This document shows, piece by piece, positions 6,585-13,364 of a stretch of DNA of 14,010 bases (positions are counted from its first letter, which is position 1; the number at the start of each line of letters is the position of its first letter). Source of the stretch: an uncultured Clostridium sp. (GTDB lineage Bacteria > Bacillota > Clostridia > Lachnospirales > Lachnospiraceae); assembly GCA_900547035.1 (NCBI GenBank), contig URFM01000072.1:1-14010 (forward strand), in the 5' to 3' direction. The notes under the pieces are model-generated. The model ran no database searches, had not been told where the DNA came from, and worked only from the letters and a program-made list of their open reading frames with translations. Position numbers and translations under genes: made by a program.

Positions 6585-7895
6585 ATGCCAATTAGGACAG
6601 ACGACACCATTCGCTGCTCCTTCTGCGGAAGGACTCAGGATCAGGTGCGCAAGATGATTGCAGGAGCAGGAGGCAGCAATGTCTTTATCTGTGACGAATG
6701 CATTGAGCTGTGTTCGGAGATTTTGGAGGAAGAACTGGAAAAGGATGAGGCGGAAGCCCTTCCCGGTCTTTCCGATATCCGGCTGCTGAAACCGAAGGAG
6801 ATCAAAGCTTTCCTGGACGACTATGTGATCGGTCAGGAGGAGGCAAAAAAGGTTCTCTCGGTTGCGGTTTACAACCACTACAAGAGGGTAACCTCCTGCC
6901 AGCACATGGATGTGGAGGTTCAGAAGAGCAATATTCTGATGATCGGACCTACGGGTTCCGGAAAAACCTATCTGGCCCAGACCCTGGCTAAGATACTCAA
7001 TGTACCCTTTGCCATCGCGGACGCCACTGCTTTGACAGAGGCCGGATATGTGGGCGAGGACGTGGAGAATATTCTCTTAAAGCTGATTCAGGCGGCAGAC
7101 TATGACGTTGCCCGGGCAGAATACGGGATTATTTATATAGACGAGATTGATAAGATTACCAAGAAGTCTGAAAATGTGTCCATCACCAGGGATGTTTCCG
7201 GCGAGGGCGTTCAGCAGGCCTTGCTAAAGATTCTGGAAGGCACCATTGCCAGCGTTCCTCCTCAGGGAGGCAGAAAACATCCCCACCAGGAACTGATTCA
7301 GATTGATACCACCAATATCCTCTTCATCTGCGGAGGAGCCTTTGACGGCCTGGAGCGGATTGTGGAGAACCGGCTGAATATCGGTTCCATCGGTTTCAAC
7401 GCGGAGGTGGCAGACCGGAATAACCTGGATATCGACGAACTGCTGCGACAGGTGGAGCCCAAGGATTTGACTAAGTTCGGCCTGATTCCGGAGTTCATCG
7501 GCCGTGTGCCGGTGATGGTATCTTTGGAATCTCTGACCAGGGAGGCCATGGTGCGGATTTTGTCCGAGCCTAAAAACGCCCTGACCAAACAGTACCAGAA
7601 GCTTTTCGAGCTGGACAATGTAAAACTGGAATTTACGCCGGAGGCACTGGAGGCCATCGCGGACCGGGCGGTCAGCCGTAAAATCGGCGCCAGAGGCCTG
7701 CGCTCCATCATCGAGTCGGTGATTATGGATTTGATGTACGAGATTCCTTCCGATGAGACCATCGGAATCTGCACCATCACCAAGGATGTGGTGGAAGGAA
7801 CGGGAAAACCGGAGCTGGTTTACCGGGACGTGCCCGCAAACCCCAGAAAGGGCCAGCGGCTTAAAGTAGACGCCAAGAAGGGCGAGATTGCATAA
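6585..7895 (+). CDS. clpX: ClpX, ATP-dependent unfoldase of the ClpXP protease
   Basis: ClpX is a hexameric AAA+ unfoldase that recognises substrates and threads them into ClpP. The 436-residue protein has a normal architecture. The N-terminal C4 zinc-binding domain uses Cys11, Cys14, Cys36 and Cys39 (CSFC and CDEC). Walker A is GPTGSGKT (121-128) and Walker B is IIYIDEIDK (182-190). The pore loop is GYVGED (154-159). The ClpP-docking IGF tripeptide is at 269-271, and the sensor-2 arginine is Arg370 in [11 protein letters not shown]. The C-terminal tail ([16 protein letters not shown]) is basic and typical of clostridial forms. The start has an AAGGAAG-type ribosome binding site nine or so bases upstream. 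It lies between clpP and lon, consistent with a shared protein quality-control operon. Confidence 0.98.
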   Translation: MPIRTDDTIRCSFCGRTQDQVRKMIAGAGGSNVFICDECIELCSEILEEELEKDEAEALPGLSDIRLLKPKEIKAFLDDYVIGQEEAKKVLSVAVYNHYKRVTSCQHMDVEVQKSNILMIGPTGSGKTYLAQTLAKILNVPFAIADATALTEAGYVGEDVENILLKLIQAADYDVARAEYGIIYIDEIDKITKKSENVSITRDVSGEGVQQALLKILEGTIASVPPQGGRKHPHQELIQIDTTNILFICGGAFDGLERIVENRLNIGSIGFNAEVADRNNLDIDELLRQVEPKDLTKFGLIPEFIGRVPVMVSLESLTREAMVRILSEPKNALTKQYQKLFELDNVKLEFTPEALEAIADRAVSRKIGARGLRSIIESVIMDLMYEIPSDETIGICTITKDVVEGTGKPELVYRDVPANPRKGQRLKVDAKKGEIA

Positions 7896-7910
7896 GGATA
7901 GTGAGAAGAA

Positions 7911-7962
7911 GGAAAGGCTGTTGTAAACAGGATGTGTACGCACCCGCTGCAACGGCCTTTCC
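7911..7962 (+). other. Long stem-loop in the clpX-lon gap
   Basis: GGAAAGGCTGTTG (7911-7923) can pair with CAACGGCCTTTCC (7950-7962) over 13 consecutive pairs, one of them G-U. The 26-base loop is rich in GTG and CAC. The stem ends nine bases before the lon ribosome binding site (GAGGTG, 7971-7976). No T-run follows, so it is a poor intrinsic terminator. It could act as an mRNA-processing or stability element, or a protein-binding site. Confidence 0.55.
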
Positions 7963-7982
7963 ATATACAAGAGGTGAAATAT

Positions 7983-10298
7983 ATGGCCATAGAAGAACAG
8001 ATTCGAACAATGCCGGTGGTGGCCTTAAAGGGACTGACGATTCTGCCGGGAATGATGACCCATTTCGATGCGGTAAAACGGCAGGACATCGCTGCGGTGG
8101 AATACGCTCTGGTTGAGGACCAGAAGGTATTTTTGGTGACCCAGAGAAATCCGGAGCCGGAGGAGCCGGAGCTGGAGGATTTGTACCAGGTGGGTACCAT
8201 TGCCCTGGTAAAACAGCTGGTCCGTCTGCCGGGAAAGGTGGTGCGGGTGCTGGTGGAAGGCCTGGAGAGAGGAGAGCTGCTCACCCTGGAAGGAGGGGAT
8301 CGGTCCCTGCGGGGACAGGTGGCGCCCATGGATCCGGGCGAGGAACCGGATGCCGTTACCCAGGAGGCGATGTGCCGCATTGTTAAGGAGAAATTGGAGG
8401 ACTACGGCAGGGAAAACCTGAAATTTGCCAAGGAGATTCTGCCGGGACTGAGAGCTATCACAGGCCTTCGGGAACTTTTGGACCAGACGGCCATCCAGAT
8501 GCCCTGGGACTATACCATCCGTCAGGAAATTCTGGAGAGCGTGCCCCTGGAGCTGCGCTATGAGGTGGTGCTGAAAACCATTCTCTCGGAAATCGAGATT
8601 TATCGTATCAAACGGGAATTCCAGGAAAAGGTGAAGGCGGATATCGACCAAAACCAGAAGGAATATATTCTCAGAGAGCAGATGAAGGTGATCCGCCAGG
8701 AGTTGGGGGAAGAGAATACCGTTTCCGAGGCGGAGGAGTATCAGAAAAAGGTCAGTCAGCTGAAGGCAGACCGGGAAACTAAGGATAAGCTGATGAAGGA
8801 GATCGGGCGTTTCAAGATGATGCCGCCCGGAAGCCAGGAGGCAAATGTACTCAGAACCTATATCGAAACTCTGCTGGAGCTTCCCTGGAAGAAGGTTTCC
8901 AAGGACAACGACGACTTAAAACACGCCCAGGAGGTACTGGATGCGGATCACTACGGCCTGGATCAGGTAAAGGAGAGAATCCTGGAATATCTGGCGGTGC
9001 GGACCCTGACCAAAAAGGGCACCAGCCCCATCGTATGCCTGGTGGGACCGCCCGGAACAGGCAAGACCTCCATCGCCCGGTCAGTGGCCAGAGCTCTGAA
9101 CAAGAAATATGTGCGCATCAGCCTGGGAGGAATCCGGGATGAGGCGGAGATCCGGGGACACCGGAAAACCTATGTGGGCGCTATGCCAGGACGTATTGTA
9201 GAGGGTCTGCGGCAGGCCGGAGTGAGCAATCCCCTGATGCTTCTGGATGAGATCGATAAGGTCAGCAGTGATTACAAGGGAGATACCTCCTCAGCTCTGC
9301 TGGAGGTGCTGGACGGAGAGCAGAATGTCAAATTCCGGGACCACTATGTAGAGACGCCCATTGACCTTTCCCAGGTGATGTTTATCGCCACGGCCAATAC
9401 CACTCAGACCATTCCCGGCCCTCTGCTGGACCGGATGGAGGTAATTGAGGTCAACAGCTACACGGAAAATGAAAAGTTTCACATTGCCAAGGATTACCTG
9501 GTGCCCAAGCAGCTGGAACGCAACGGCCTGGATTCCAGGCAGGTCACTTTCTCCGACAAGGCCCTGGTCCGGATGATTCACAATTATACCAGGGAGGCGG
9601 GAGTCCGCAACCTGGAGCGGCGCATCGGGGACGTATGCCGGAAGGCGGCCAGAGAATTTCTGGAAAACCGCAAAACCGCTATCCGCGTTACGGAAGGTAC
9701 CCTGGAAAAATACCTGGGCAAAGAGAAGATTACCTTTGAAAATGCCAATGAGCAGGATGAAGTAGGCATTGTCCGGGGGCTTGCATGGACCAGCGTGGGA
9801 GGGGATACCCTTCAGATTGAGGTCAATGTGATGCCGGGTAAGGGAAATCTTCTGATGACCGGTCAGCTGGGAGATGTGATGAAGGAGTCGGCTCAGACAG
9901 CCTTGACTTATGTGCGTTCCATCGCGCCAGGGTATGAGGTGGCGGACGATTATTTTGAAAAGCATGATCTGCATATCCACATTCCCGAAGGGGCGGTGCC
10001 AAAGGACGGCCCGTCGGCGGGAATTACCATGGCTACGGCTATGCTGTCGGCGGTAACCGGACGTCCGGTGCGGTGCAAGGTGGCCATGACCGGCGAGATT
10101 ACTTTAAGAGGAAGGGTCCTCCCAATCGGCGGACTGAAGGAGAAGATCCTGGCTGCCAAAATGGCCCATATTGAGAAGGTACTGGTTCCGGAAAAGAACC
10201 GGCCGGATATGGCGGAGCTGTCAAAGGAAATTACCAGGGGGCTGCAGATTGTCTATGTGCGGCAGATGGAAGATGTACTGAAGGAGGCGCTGGTGTGA
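7983..10298 (+). CDS. lon: Lon protease (LonA type, ATP-dependent)
   Basis: Lon is a homo-oligomeric AAA+ serine protease that degrades damaged and regulatory proteins in the cytoplasm. With the start at 7983 it has 771 residues. The N-terminal substrate-binding domain starts with TMPVVALKGLTILPGM. A coiled region around residues 210-270 includes REQMKVIRQELGEE. The AAA+ domain has Walker A GPPGTGKT (355-362), Walker B LLDEIDK (Asp422, Glu423) and the SLGGIRDEAEIRGHRKTYVGAMPG pore segment. The protease domain has the Ser678-Lys721 dyad (DGPSAG and GGLKEK), with the same 43-residue spacing as E. coli Ser679-Lys722. The start is chosen because GAGGTG lies six bases upstream. An in-frame ATG at 7932 would add 17 residues and overlap the clpX-lon hairpin. 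No internal transmembrane segment is seen, so it is LonA rather than LonB. The stop overlaps the engB start. Confidence 0.97.
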   Translation: MAIEEQIRTMPVVALKGLTILPGMMTHFDAVKRQDIAAVEYALVEDQKVFLVTQRNPEPEEPELEDLYQVGTIALVKQLVRLPGKVVRVLVEGLERGELLTLEGGDRSLRGQVAPMDPGEEPDAVTQEAMCRIVKEKLEDYGRENLKFAKEILPGLRAITGLRELLDQTAIQMPWDYTIRQEILESVPLELRYEVVLKTILSEIEIYRIKREFQEKVKADIDQNQKEYILREQMKVIRQELGEENTVSEAEEYQKKVSQLKADRETKDKLMKEIGRFKMMPPGSQEANVLRTYIETLLELPWKKVSKDNDDLKHAQEVLDADHYGLDQVKERILEYLAVRTLTKKGTSPIVCLVGPPGTGKTSIARSVARALNKKYVRISLGGIRDEAEIRGHRKTYVGAMPGRIVEGLRQAGVSNPLMLLDEIDKVSSDYKGDTSSALLEVLDGEQNVKFRDHYVETPIDLSQVMFIATANTTQTIPGPLLDRMEVIEVNSYTENEKFHIAKDYLVPKQLERNGLDSRQVTFSDKALVRMIHNYTREAGVRNLERRIGDVCRKAAREFLENRKTAIRVTEGTLEKYLGKEKITFENANEQDEVGIVRGLAWTSVGGDTLQIEVNVMPGKGNLLMTGQLGDVMKESAQTALTYVRSIAPGYEVADDYFEKHDLHIHIPEGAVPKDGPSAGITMATAMLSAVTGRPVRCKVAMTGEITLRGRVLPIGGLKEKILAAKMAHIEKVLVPEKNRPDMAELSKEITRGLQIVYVRQMEDVLKEALV

Positions 10299-10879
10299 TT
10301 ATCAAGAGTGTGAATCTGGAAACCGTGTGCGGCGTCACCAGCCGCCTGCCGGAGAACGAACTGCCGGAGTTTGCATTTGCGGGGAAATCCAACGTGGGGA
10401 AATCATCCCTGATTAACGCTCTGATGAACCGGAAGGCCTACGCCCGCACCTCCTCCCAGCCGGGAAAGACCCAGACCATCAATTTCTACAACATCAACAA
10501 CGCTTTTTACTACGTGGACCTGCCCGGGTACGGCTATGCCAAGGTATCCCTGGAGGCGAAGGAAAAGTGGGGGAAAATGATTGAGCGGTATCTTCGCCGC
10601 TCCCGGATGCTGAAGATGGTCTTTCTGCTGGTAGATATCCGTCACGACCCCTCCGCCAACGACAAATCCATGTACGACTGGATTGTGTACAACGGCTACC
10701 ACCCGGTCATCATCGCCACCAAGCTGGACAAAATCAACCGCAGCCAGGTGGCAAAGCATACCAAAGCCATCCGCCAGGGATTGGGGATGGCGCCGGAGGA
10801 CATCCTGATTCCCTTTTCAGCGGAGACCAAGCAGGGGCGGGAGGAAATCTGGGAGCTGCTGGAGGGAAAGCTGCAATAG
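10295..10879 (+). CDS. engB: Ribosome biogenesis GTP-binding protein EngB (YsxC/YihA)
   Basis: EngB is a small TRAFAC-class GTPase needed for late assembly of the 50S ribosomal subunit. The 194-residue protein has the complete set of G motifs: G1 GKSNVGKS (30-37), G2 with the switch threonine in PGKTQTINFY, G3 DLPGYG (75-80), G4 TKLD (142-145) and G5 SAE (175-177). The family-specific YGYAKVS follows G3. The start codon is GTG at 10295, overlapping the lon stop as GTGA; AAGGAGG at 10281-10287 gives a 7-base spacing. The lon-engB pair is widespread in Firmicutes, and the overlap implies translational coupling. A highly structured repeat element begins at the last base or two of this gene. Confidence 0.97.
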   Translation: MIIKSVNLETVCGVTSRLPENELPEFAFAGKSNVGKSSLINALMNRKAYARTSSQPGKTQTINFYNINNAFYYVDLPGYGYAKVSLEAKEKWGKMIERYLRRSRMLKMVFLLVDIRHDPSANDKSMYDWIVYNGYHPVIIATKLDKINRSQVAKHTKAIRQGLGMAPEDILIPFSAETKQGREEIWELLEGKLQ

Positions 10880-10894
10880 TTCAGGACGGCGTGT

Positions 10895-10924
10895 CTTCTT
10901 GCCCGGCCAAGGCCGGACAAGAAG
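10895..10924. other. GC-rich hairpin inside the structured element
   Basis: CTTCTTG and CCGGCC on the left pair with GGCCGG and CAAGAAG on the right. There is a single C-A mismatch at 10902/10917 and a tight AA turn. No T-run follows on either strand, so it is not a simple terminator by itself. Position 10894 is the only base between it and the left terminal repeat. Confidence 0.7.
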
Positions 10925-10962
10925 CATCGGATATTCATACCCTAGGGGGCACGCTGTCCAAT

Positions 10963-11027
10963 GTGAAAACGAGTGCAAAAGCATGCTTATAAGCAAGCTT
11001 AACGCCTGTTTTTGCACTCGTTTTCAC
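10963..11027. terminator. 18-base perfect inverted repeat, possible bidirectional terminator after engB
   Basis: GTGAAAACGAGTGCAAAA (10963-10980) is perfectly complementary to 11010-11027. The core CGAGTGC/GCACTCG is flanked outside by AAAA on the left and TTTT on the right. This is the layout of a two-way intrinsic terminator, although the T-run is only four long. The 29-base loop contains further small palindromes, including GCTTATAAGC (10985-10994). The final CAC is shared with the terminal repeat, so the outermost three pairs compete with the long-range stem. Confidence 0.5.
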
Positions 11028-11038
11028 GCCGTCCTGAA
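10985..11038 (-). repeat. 54-base dispersed repeat, copy 2 (inverted relative to copy 1)
   Basis: Read on the - strand from 11038 to 10985, this matches 3785-3838 at 46 of 54 positions with no gaps. It forms the right half of the structured element. Differences are single substitutions spread along the length, one pair adjacent, which suggests divergence from a common ancestor rather than recent duplication. Confidence 0.85.
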
Positions 11039-11054
11039 TTGTTTCGCGGACTTT

Positions 11055-11084
11055 CAGACTAACTAAAGGTTTGCGCGTTATAAT
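11055..11084 (+). promoter_or_regulatory. Promoter of the NEW3-ABC transporter operon
   Basis: A perfect TATAAT at 11079-11084 has a partial -35, CAGACT at 11055-11060, 18 bases upstream. It lies just beyond the right end of the structured element and predicts a leader of about 80 bases before the start at 11171. The -10 is strong and the -35 weak. Confidence 0.6.
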
Positions 11085-11170
11085 ACTCTCATCTCGAAAC
11101 AGGAGAAATATGACAGAATGAATCTGCCCGGAGGGTTTGCCGGATGGGCGGAGAAGAAGGAGAGAGTATC

Positions 11171-12364
11171 ATGAGCGCGAAGAATATGGCAGTACTCCGG
11201 GAAAAGGGATGGAAAATCGGTGCTGTGGCGGCAGCTGCGGCATGTCTGTTTGCGGCCCGCCCCATAACAGCCCAGGCGGCAGGTGGTTTGGACTTGTATA
11301 CAGACTATCCCGGAATGACGGCGAAGGCCGGGGATTCCCTGTCCTTCAGCCTGGAGCTGGATAATATGGGGGAGGCTTGCGATGCCTCCCTTTCTGTGCA
11401 GTCTCTGCCGGACGGCTGGGAAGGATACATTTCCGGAGGCGGAGGGCAGATCAGCCGAATCCATGTGCCTTCGGGTACGGCGGGAGCCACGGCCACTTTT
11501 CAGCTGGAAATCCCAGCAGATGCGGCGGAAGGCAGCTACCAGGTGGTGCTGGCGGCAGATGCGGGAGGAGGGGTATCCGATACTCTGACCCTGGATCTGG
11601 CGGTCAGCGAGCTTCAGGTGAGCCAGGGAGATTTTTCTTCTGAGTACCCGGAACAGGAGGGAGCGGCGGGAACGGCCTTCAGCTTTAACGCCACCTTGGT
11701 GAACAACAGCGGAGAAACACGTTCTTACAGCCTTTCCGCCCAGTCCCCCTCAGGATGGCAGGTGGCGTTCCGGCCCAGCGGGGAGAGCACTCAGGTGGCC
11801 AGCATTGAACTGGAACCGGGAGCCAGCCAGGGATTGACCGCAGCGGTAACACCTCCGGACAATGTGGCAGCGGGAGAGTACACCATTCCCTGCAGCGCCA
11901 TTTCCGGCAGTGAGACCCTGGACATGGAACTGTCGGTGACCATTACGGAGCAGTATCAGATGGATCTGTCCACTCCGGACGGCCTGCTCAGCTTTTCTGC
12001 CCAGGCGGGAGCGGATTCCGATGTAACGTTGAGCATCACCAATAACGGCAATGTGGCGATTGAAAATGTGAACCTTACCTCTTCCACTCCCAGCGGATGG
12101 AACGTCAGCTTCGACACGCCTACGGTGGATGTGATTGAGGCGGGGGAAACCGCTCAGGTGACCGCCCATGTGACCCCTTCCGACGAGGCGCTGACGGGAG
12201 ATTATGTGGTTACTATAACAGCCAGTACCAGCGAGACCTCCGACAGCGCGGAGTTTCGTGTATCGGTGGAAACCAGCATGGTCTGGGGCGTTGTGGCAGT
12301 GGTGATTCTGGTGGCGATTATCGGCGTAATCGGCTGGATATTCCGCAAGTACGGGAGACGGTAA
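11171..12364 (+). CDS. Secreted membrane-anchored protein with three NEW3-like domains
   Basis: This 397-residue surface protein probably works with the ABC transporter encoded right after it. An N-terminal signal peptide has a basic n-region, a hydrophobic stretch (residues 17-29) and a likely AQA cleavage site after residue 36. Three tandem beta-sandwich repeats of about 105-115 residues follow, roughly 40-145, 146-262 and 263-367. Each has the recurring P-x-GW-x-x-x-(F/I) core (SLPDGWEGYI, SPSGWQVAF, TPSGWNVSF) and a segment of the EIPADAAEGSYQVVL type (also DNVAAGEYTI and EALTGDYVVT). That is characteristic of NPCBM-associated NEW3 domains. A C-terminal transmembrane helix (about 370-391) ends in RKYGRR, placing the repeats outside the cell. 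The start at 11171 is favoured over in-frame ATG 11144 because AAGGAG lies eight bases upstream. The ligand is unknown. The ATPase gene begins two bases after its stop. Confidence 0.85.
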   Translation: MSAKNMAVLREKGWKIGAVAAAAACLFAARPITAQAAGGLDLYTDYPGMTAKAGDSLSFSLELDNMGEACDASLSVQSLPDGWEGYISGGGGQISRIHVPSGTAGATATFQLEIPADAAEGSYQVVLAADAGGGVSDTLTLDLAVSELQVSQGDFSSEYPEQEGAAGTAFSFNATLVNNSGETRSYSLSAQSPSGWQVAFRPSGESTQVASIELEPGASQGLTAAVTPPDNVAAGEYTIPCSAISGSETLDMELSVTITEQYQMDLSTPDGLLSFSAQAGADSDVTLSITNNGNVAIENVNLTSSTPSGWNVSFDTPTVDVIEAGETAQVTAHVTPSDEALTGDYVVTITASTSETSDSAEFRVSVETSMVWGVVAVVILVAIIGVIGWIFRKYGRR

Positions 12365-12365
12365 T

Positions 12366-13364
12366 ATGGCAGAAAACGTAATGATAGAAACCAGGGAACT
12401 GACAAAAAAGTACGGGGAAAAGACGGCGGTAGACCATTTGAACCTGACCATCCGAACAGGTGAGGTCTTCGGACTTTTAGGCCCCAACGGCGCGGGAAAG
12501 ACCACCACCACCCTGATGCTCACCGGGCTGACGGAGCCCACGGATGGGACGGCCCTGATTGACGGAAAGGACTGTCTGCACCAGCCTATGGAGGTGAAAT
12601 CCATCGTAGGCTACATGCCGGACAACGTGGGATTTTACGGCGATATGACGGGACGGGAGAACCTGCGGTTTACGGCGGCCTTAAATGGCCTGGAAGGGGA
12701 GGAGGCCGAGGAGCGGATTGAAGGGCTCCTCTACCGGACCGGCCTTTCTCAGGCGGGGGATTTAAAGGTACGGGCCTACTCCAGAGGCATGCGGCAGCGT
12801 CTTGGAGTGGCGGATGTGCTGGTAAAGGACCCCAAAGTGATCATTATGGACGAACCCACCCTGGGCATCGACCCGGAGGGCATGCGCCAGCTTTTGGAGT
12901 TGATTCGGGAAATGTCCAAAAAGGAGAACCGCACCATCCTGATTTCCTCCCACCAGCTGTACCAGGTGCAGCAGGTATGCGACCGGGTGGGACTCTTTGT
13001 GGACGGCAGGCTGATGGCCTGCGGCACTGTGGAGGAGCTGGCGGAGCAGACCCGGGAAGGAACGCCCTTTTTGACCGAGATTCAGGTAGAGGCCGGAGAC
13101 GAGGCTTTTACCAGGCTTTTAAAAGAACAGGAAGGTGTTTACAGCGTAGGCCGGGAGGGAGGACGCTACATCGTCGGTTCCGACCGGGATGTGGGAAACG
13201 CTCTGGCGCGGACGGCCCTGGAGCACGGCTATCAGCTCATCAGCCTGCGTCCTTGCGGCAACGATTTGGATGATATTTATCGAAGATATTTTGAAAAGGC
13301 AGGTCATGAAGATGGGAACAGCAGCGGCAGCAAAATTAAAAGATTTATTTCACGGAACCGCTGA
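12366..13364 (+). CDS. ABC transporter ATP-binding protein (CcmA-type, ABC-2 family)
   Basis: This 332-residue nucleotide-binding subunit powers the membrane permease encoded downstream. Walker A is GPNGAGKT (39-46). The signature is degenerate, AYSRGMRQRLG around 137-147, as usual for CcmA/NatA-like exporters. Walker B is VIIMDEP (158-164), the D-loop is LGID and the switch histidine is His196 (ISSHQL). The Q-loop glutamine is not obvious (VGYMPDN), a variation common in this subfamily. Beyond residue ~215 is a regulatory C-terminal domain of about 100 residues, ending DLDDIYRRYFEKA, typical of ABC-2 exporters. It starts one base after the NEW3 gene stop, and its last 59 bases overlap the permease frame. 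The topology of the family suggests export or membrane remodelling rather than solute uptake. The substrate cannot be read from the sequence. Confidence 0.93.
   Translation: MAENVMIETRELTKKYGEKTAVDHLNLTIRTGEVFGLLGPNGAGKTTTTLMLTGLTEPTDGTALIDGKDCLHQPMEVKSIVGYMPDNVGFYGDMTGRENLRFTAALNGLEGEEAEERIEGLLYRTGLSQAGDLKVRAYSRGMRQRLGVADVLVKDPKVIIMDEPTLGIDPEGMRQLLELIREMSKKENRTILISSHQLYQVQQVCDRVGLFVDGRLMACGTVEELAEQTREGTPFLTEIQVEAGDEAFTRLLKEQEGVYSVGREGGRYIVGSDRDVGNALARTALEHGYQLISLRPCGNDLDDIYRRYFEKAGHEDGNSSGSKIKRFISRNR

Larger units (their letters stand above)
10880..11038. repeat. Structured intergenic element with 14-base terminal inverted repeats
   Basis: The ends are perfect inverted repeats: TTCAGGACGGCGTG (10880-10893) and CACGCCGTCCTGAA (11025-11038). 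Inside are two strong hairpins, 10895-10924 and 10966-11024, abutting the terminal stem, so a folded single strand would form a three-way junction. A degenerate second copy of the right arm, CACGCTGTCC at 10950-10959, can also pair with the left arm, giving a competing fold. No protein-coding frame is convincing. The left end overlaps the engB stop codon. It could be a non-autonomous MITE/REP-like element, a structured RNA or an elaborate terminator. The terminal repeats and the related copy at 3785-3838 favour a dispersed element. Confidence 0.75.

Noticed and set aside
7224..7970. 248-codon open frame on the - strand over clpX
   Set aside because: Fully antisense to conserved ClpX motifs and the clpX-lon hairpin, with no family features.
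7932..7982. Upstream ATG as the start of lon
   Set aside because: It is inside the loop of the clpX-lon hairpin and lacks a ribosome binding site; ATG 7983 has GAGGTG six bases upstream and gives the expected Lon N-terminus.
9291..9980. 229-codon open frame on the - strand over lon
   Set aside because: Antisense to the conserved Lon ATPase and protease domains, with no recognisable product.
10971..11020. CIRCE heat-shock operator (HrcA site)
   Set aside because: The GAGTGC and GCACTC arms are present but in the opposite order to CIRCE (TTAGCACTC-N9-GAGTGCTAA), and the spacing is far larger.
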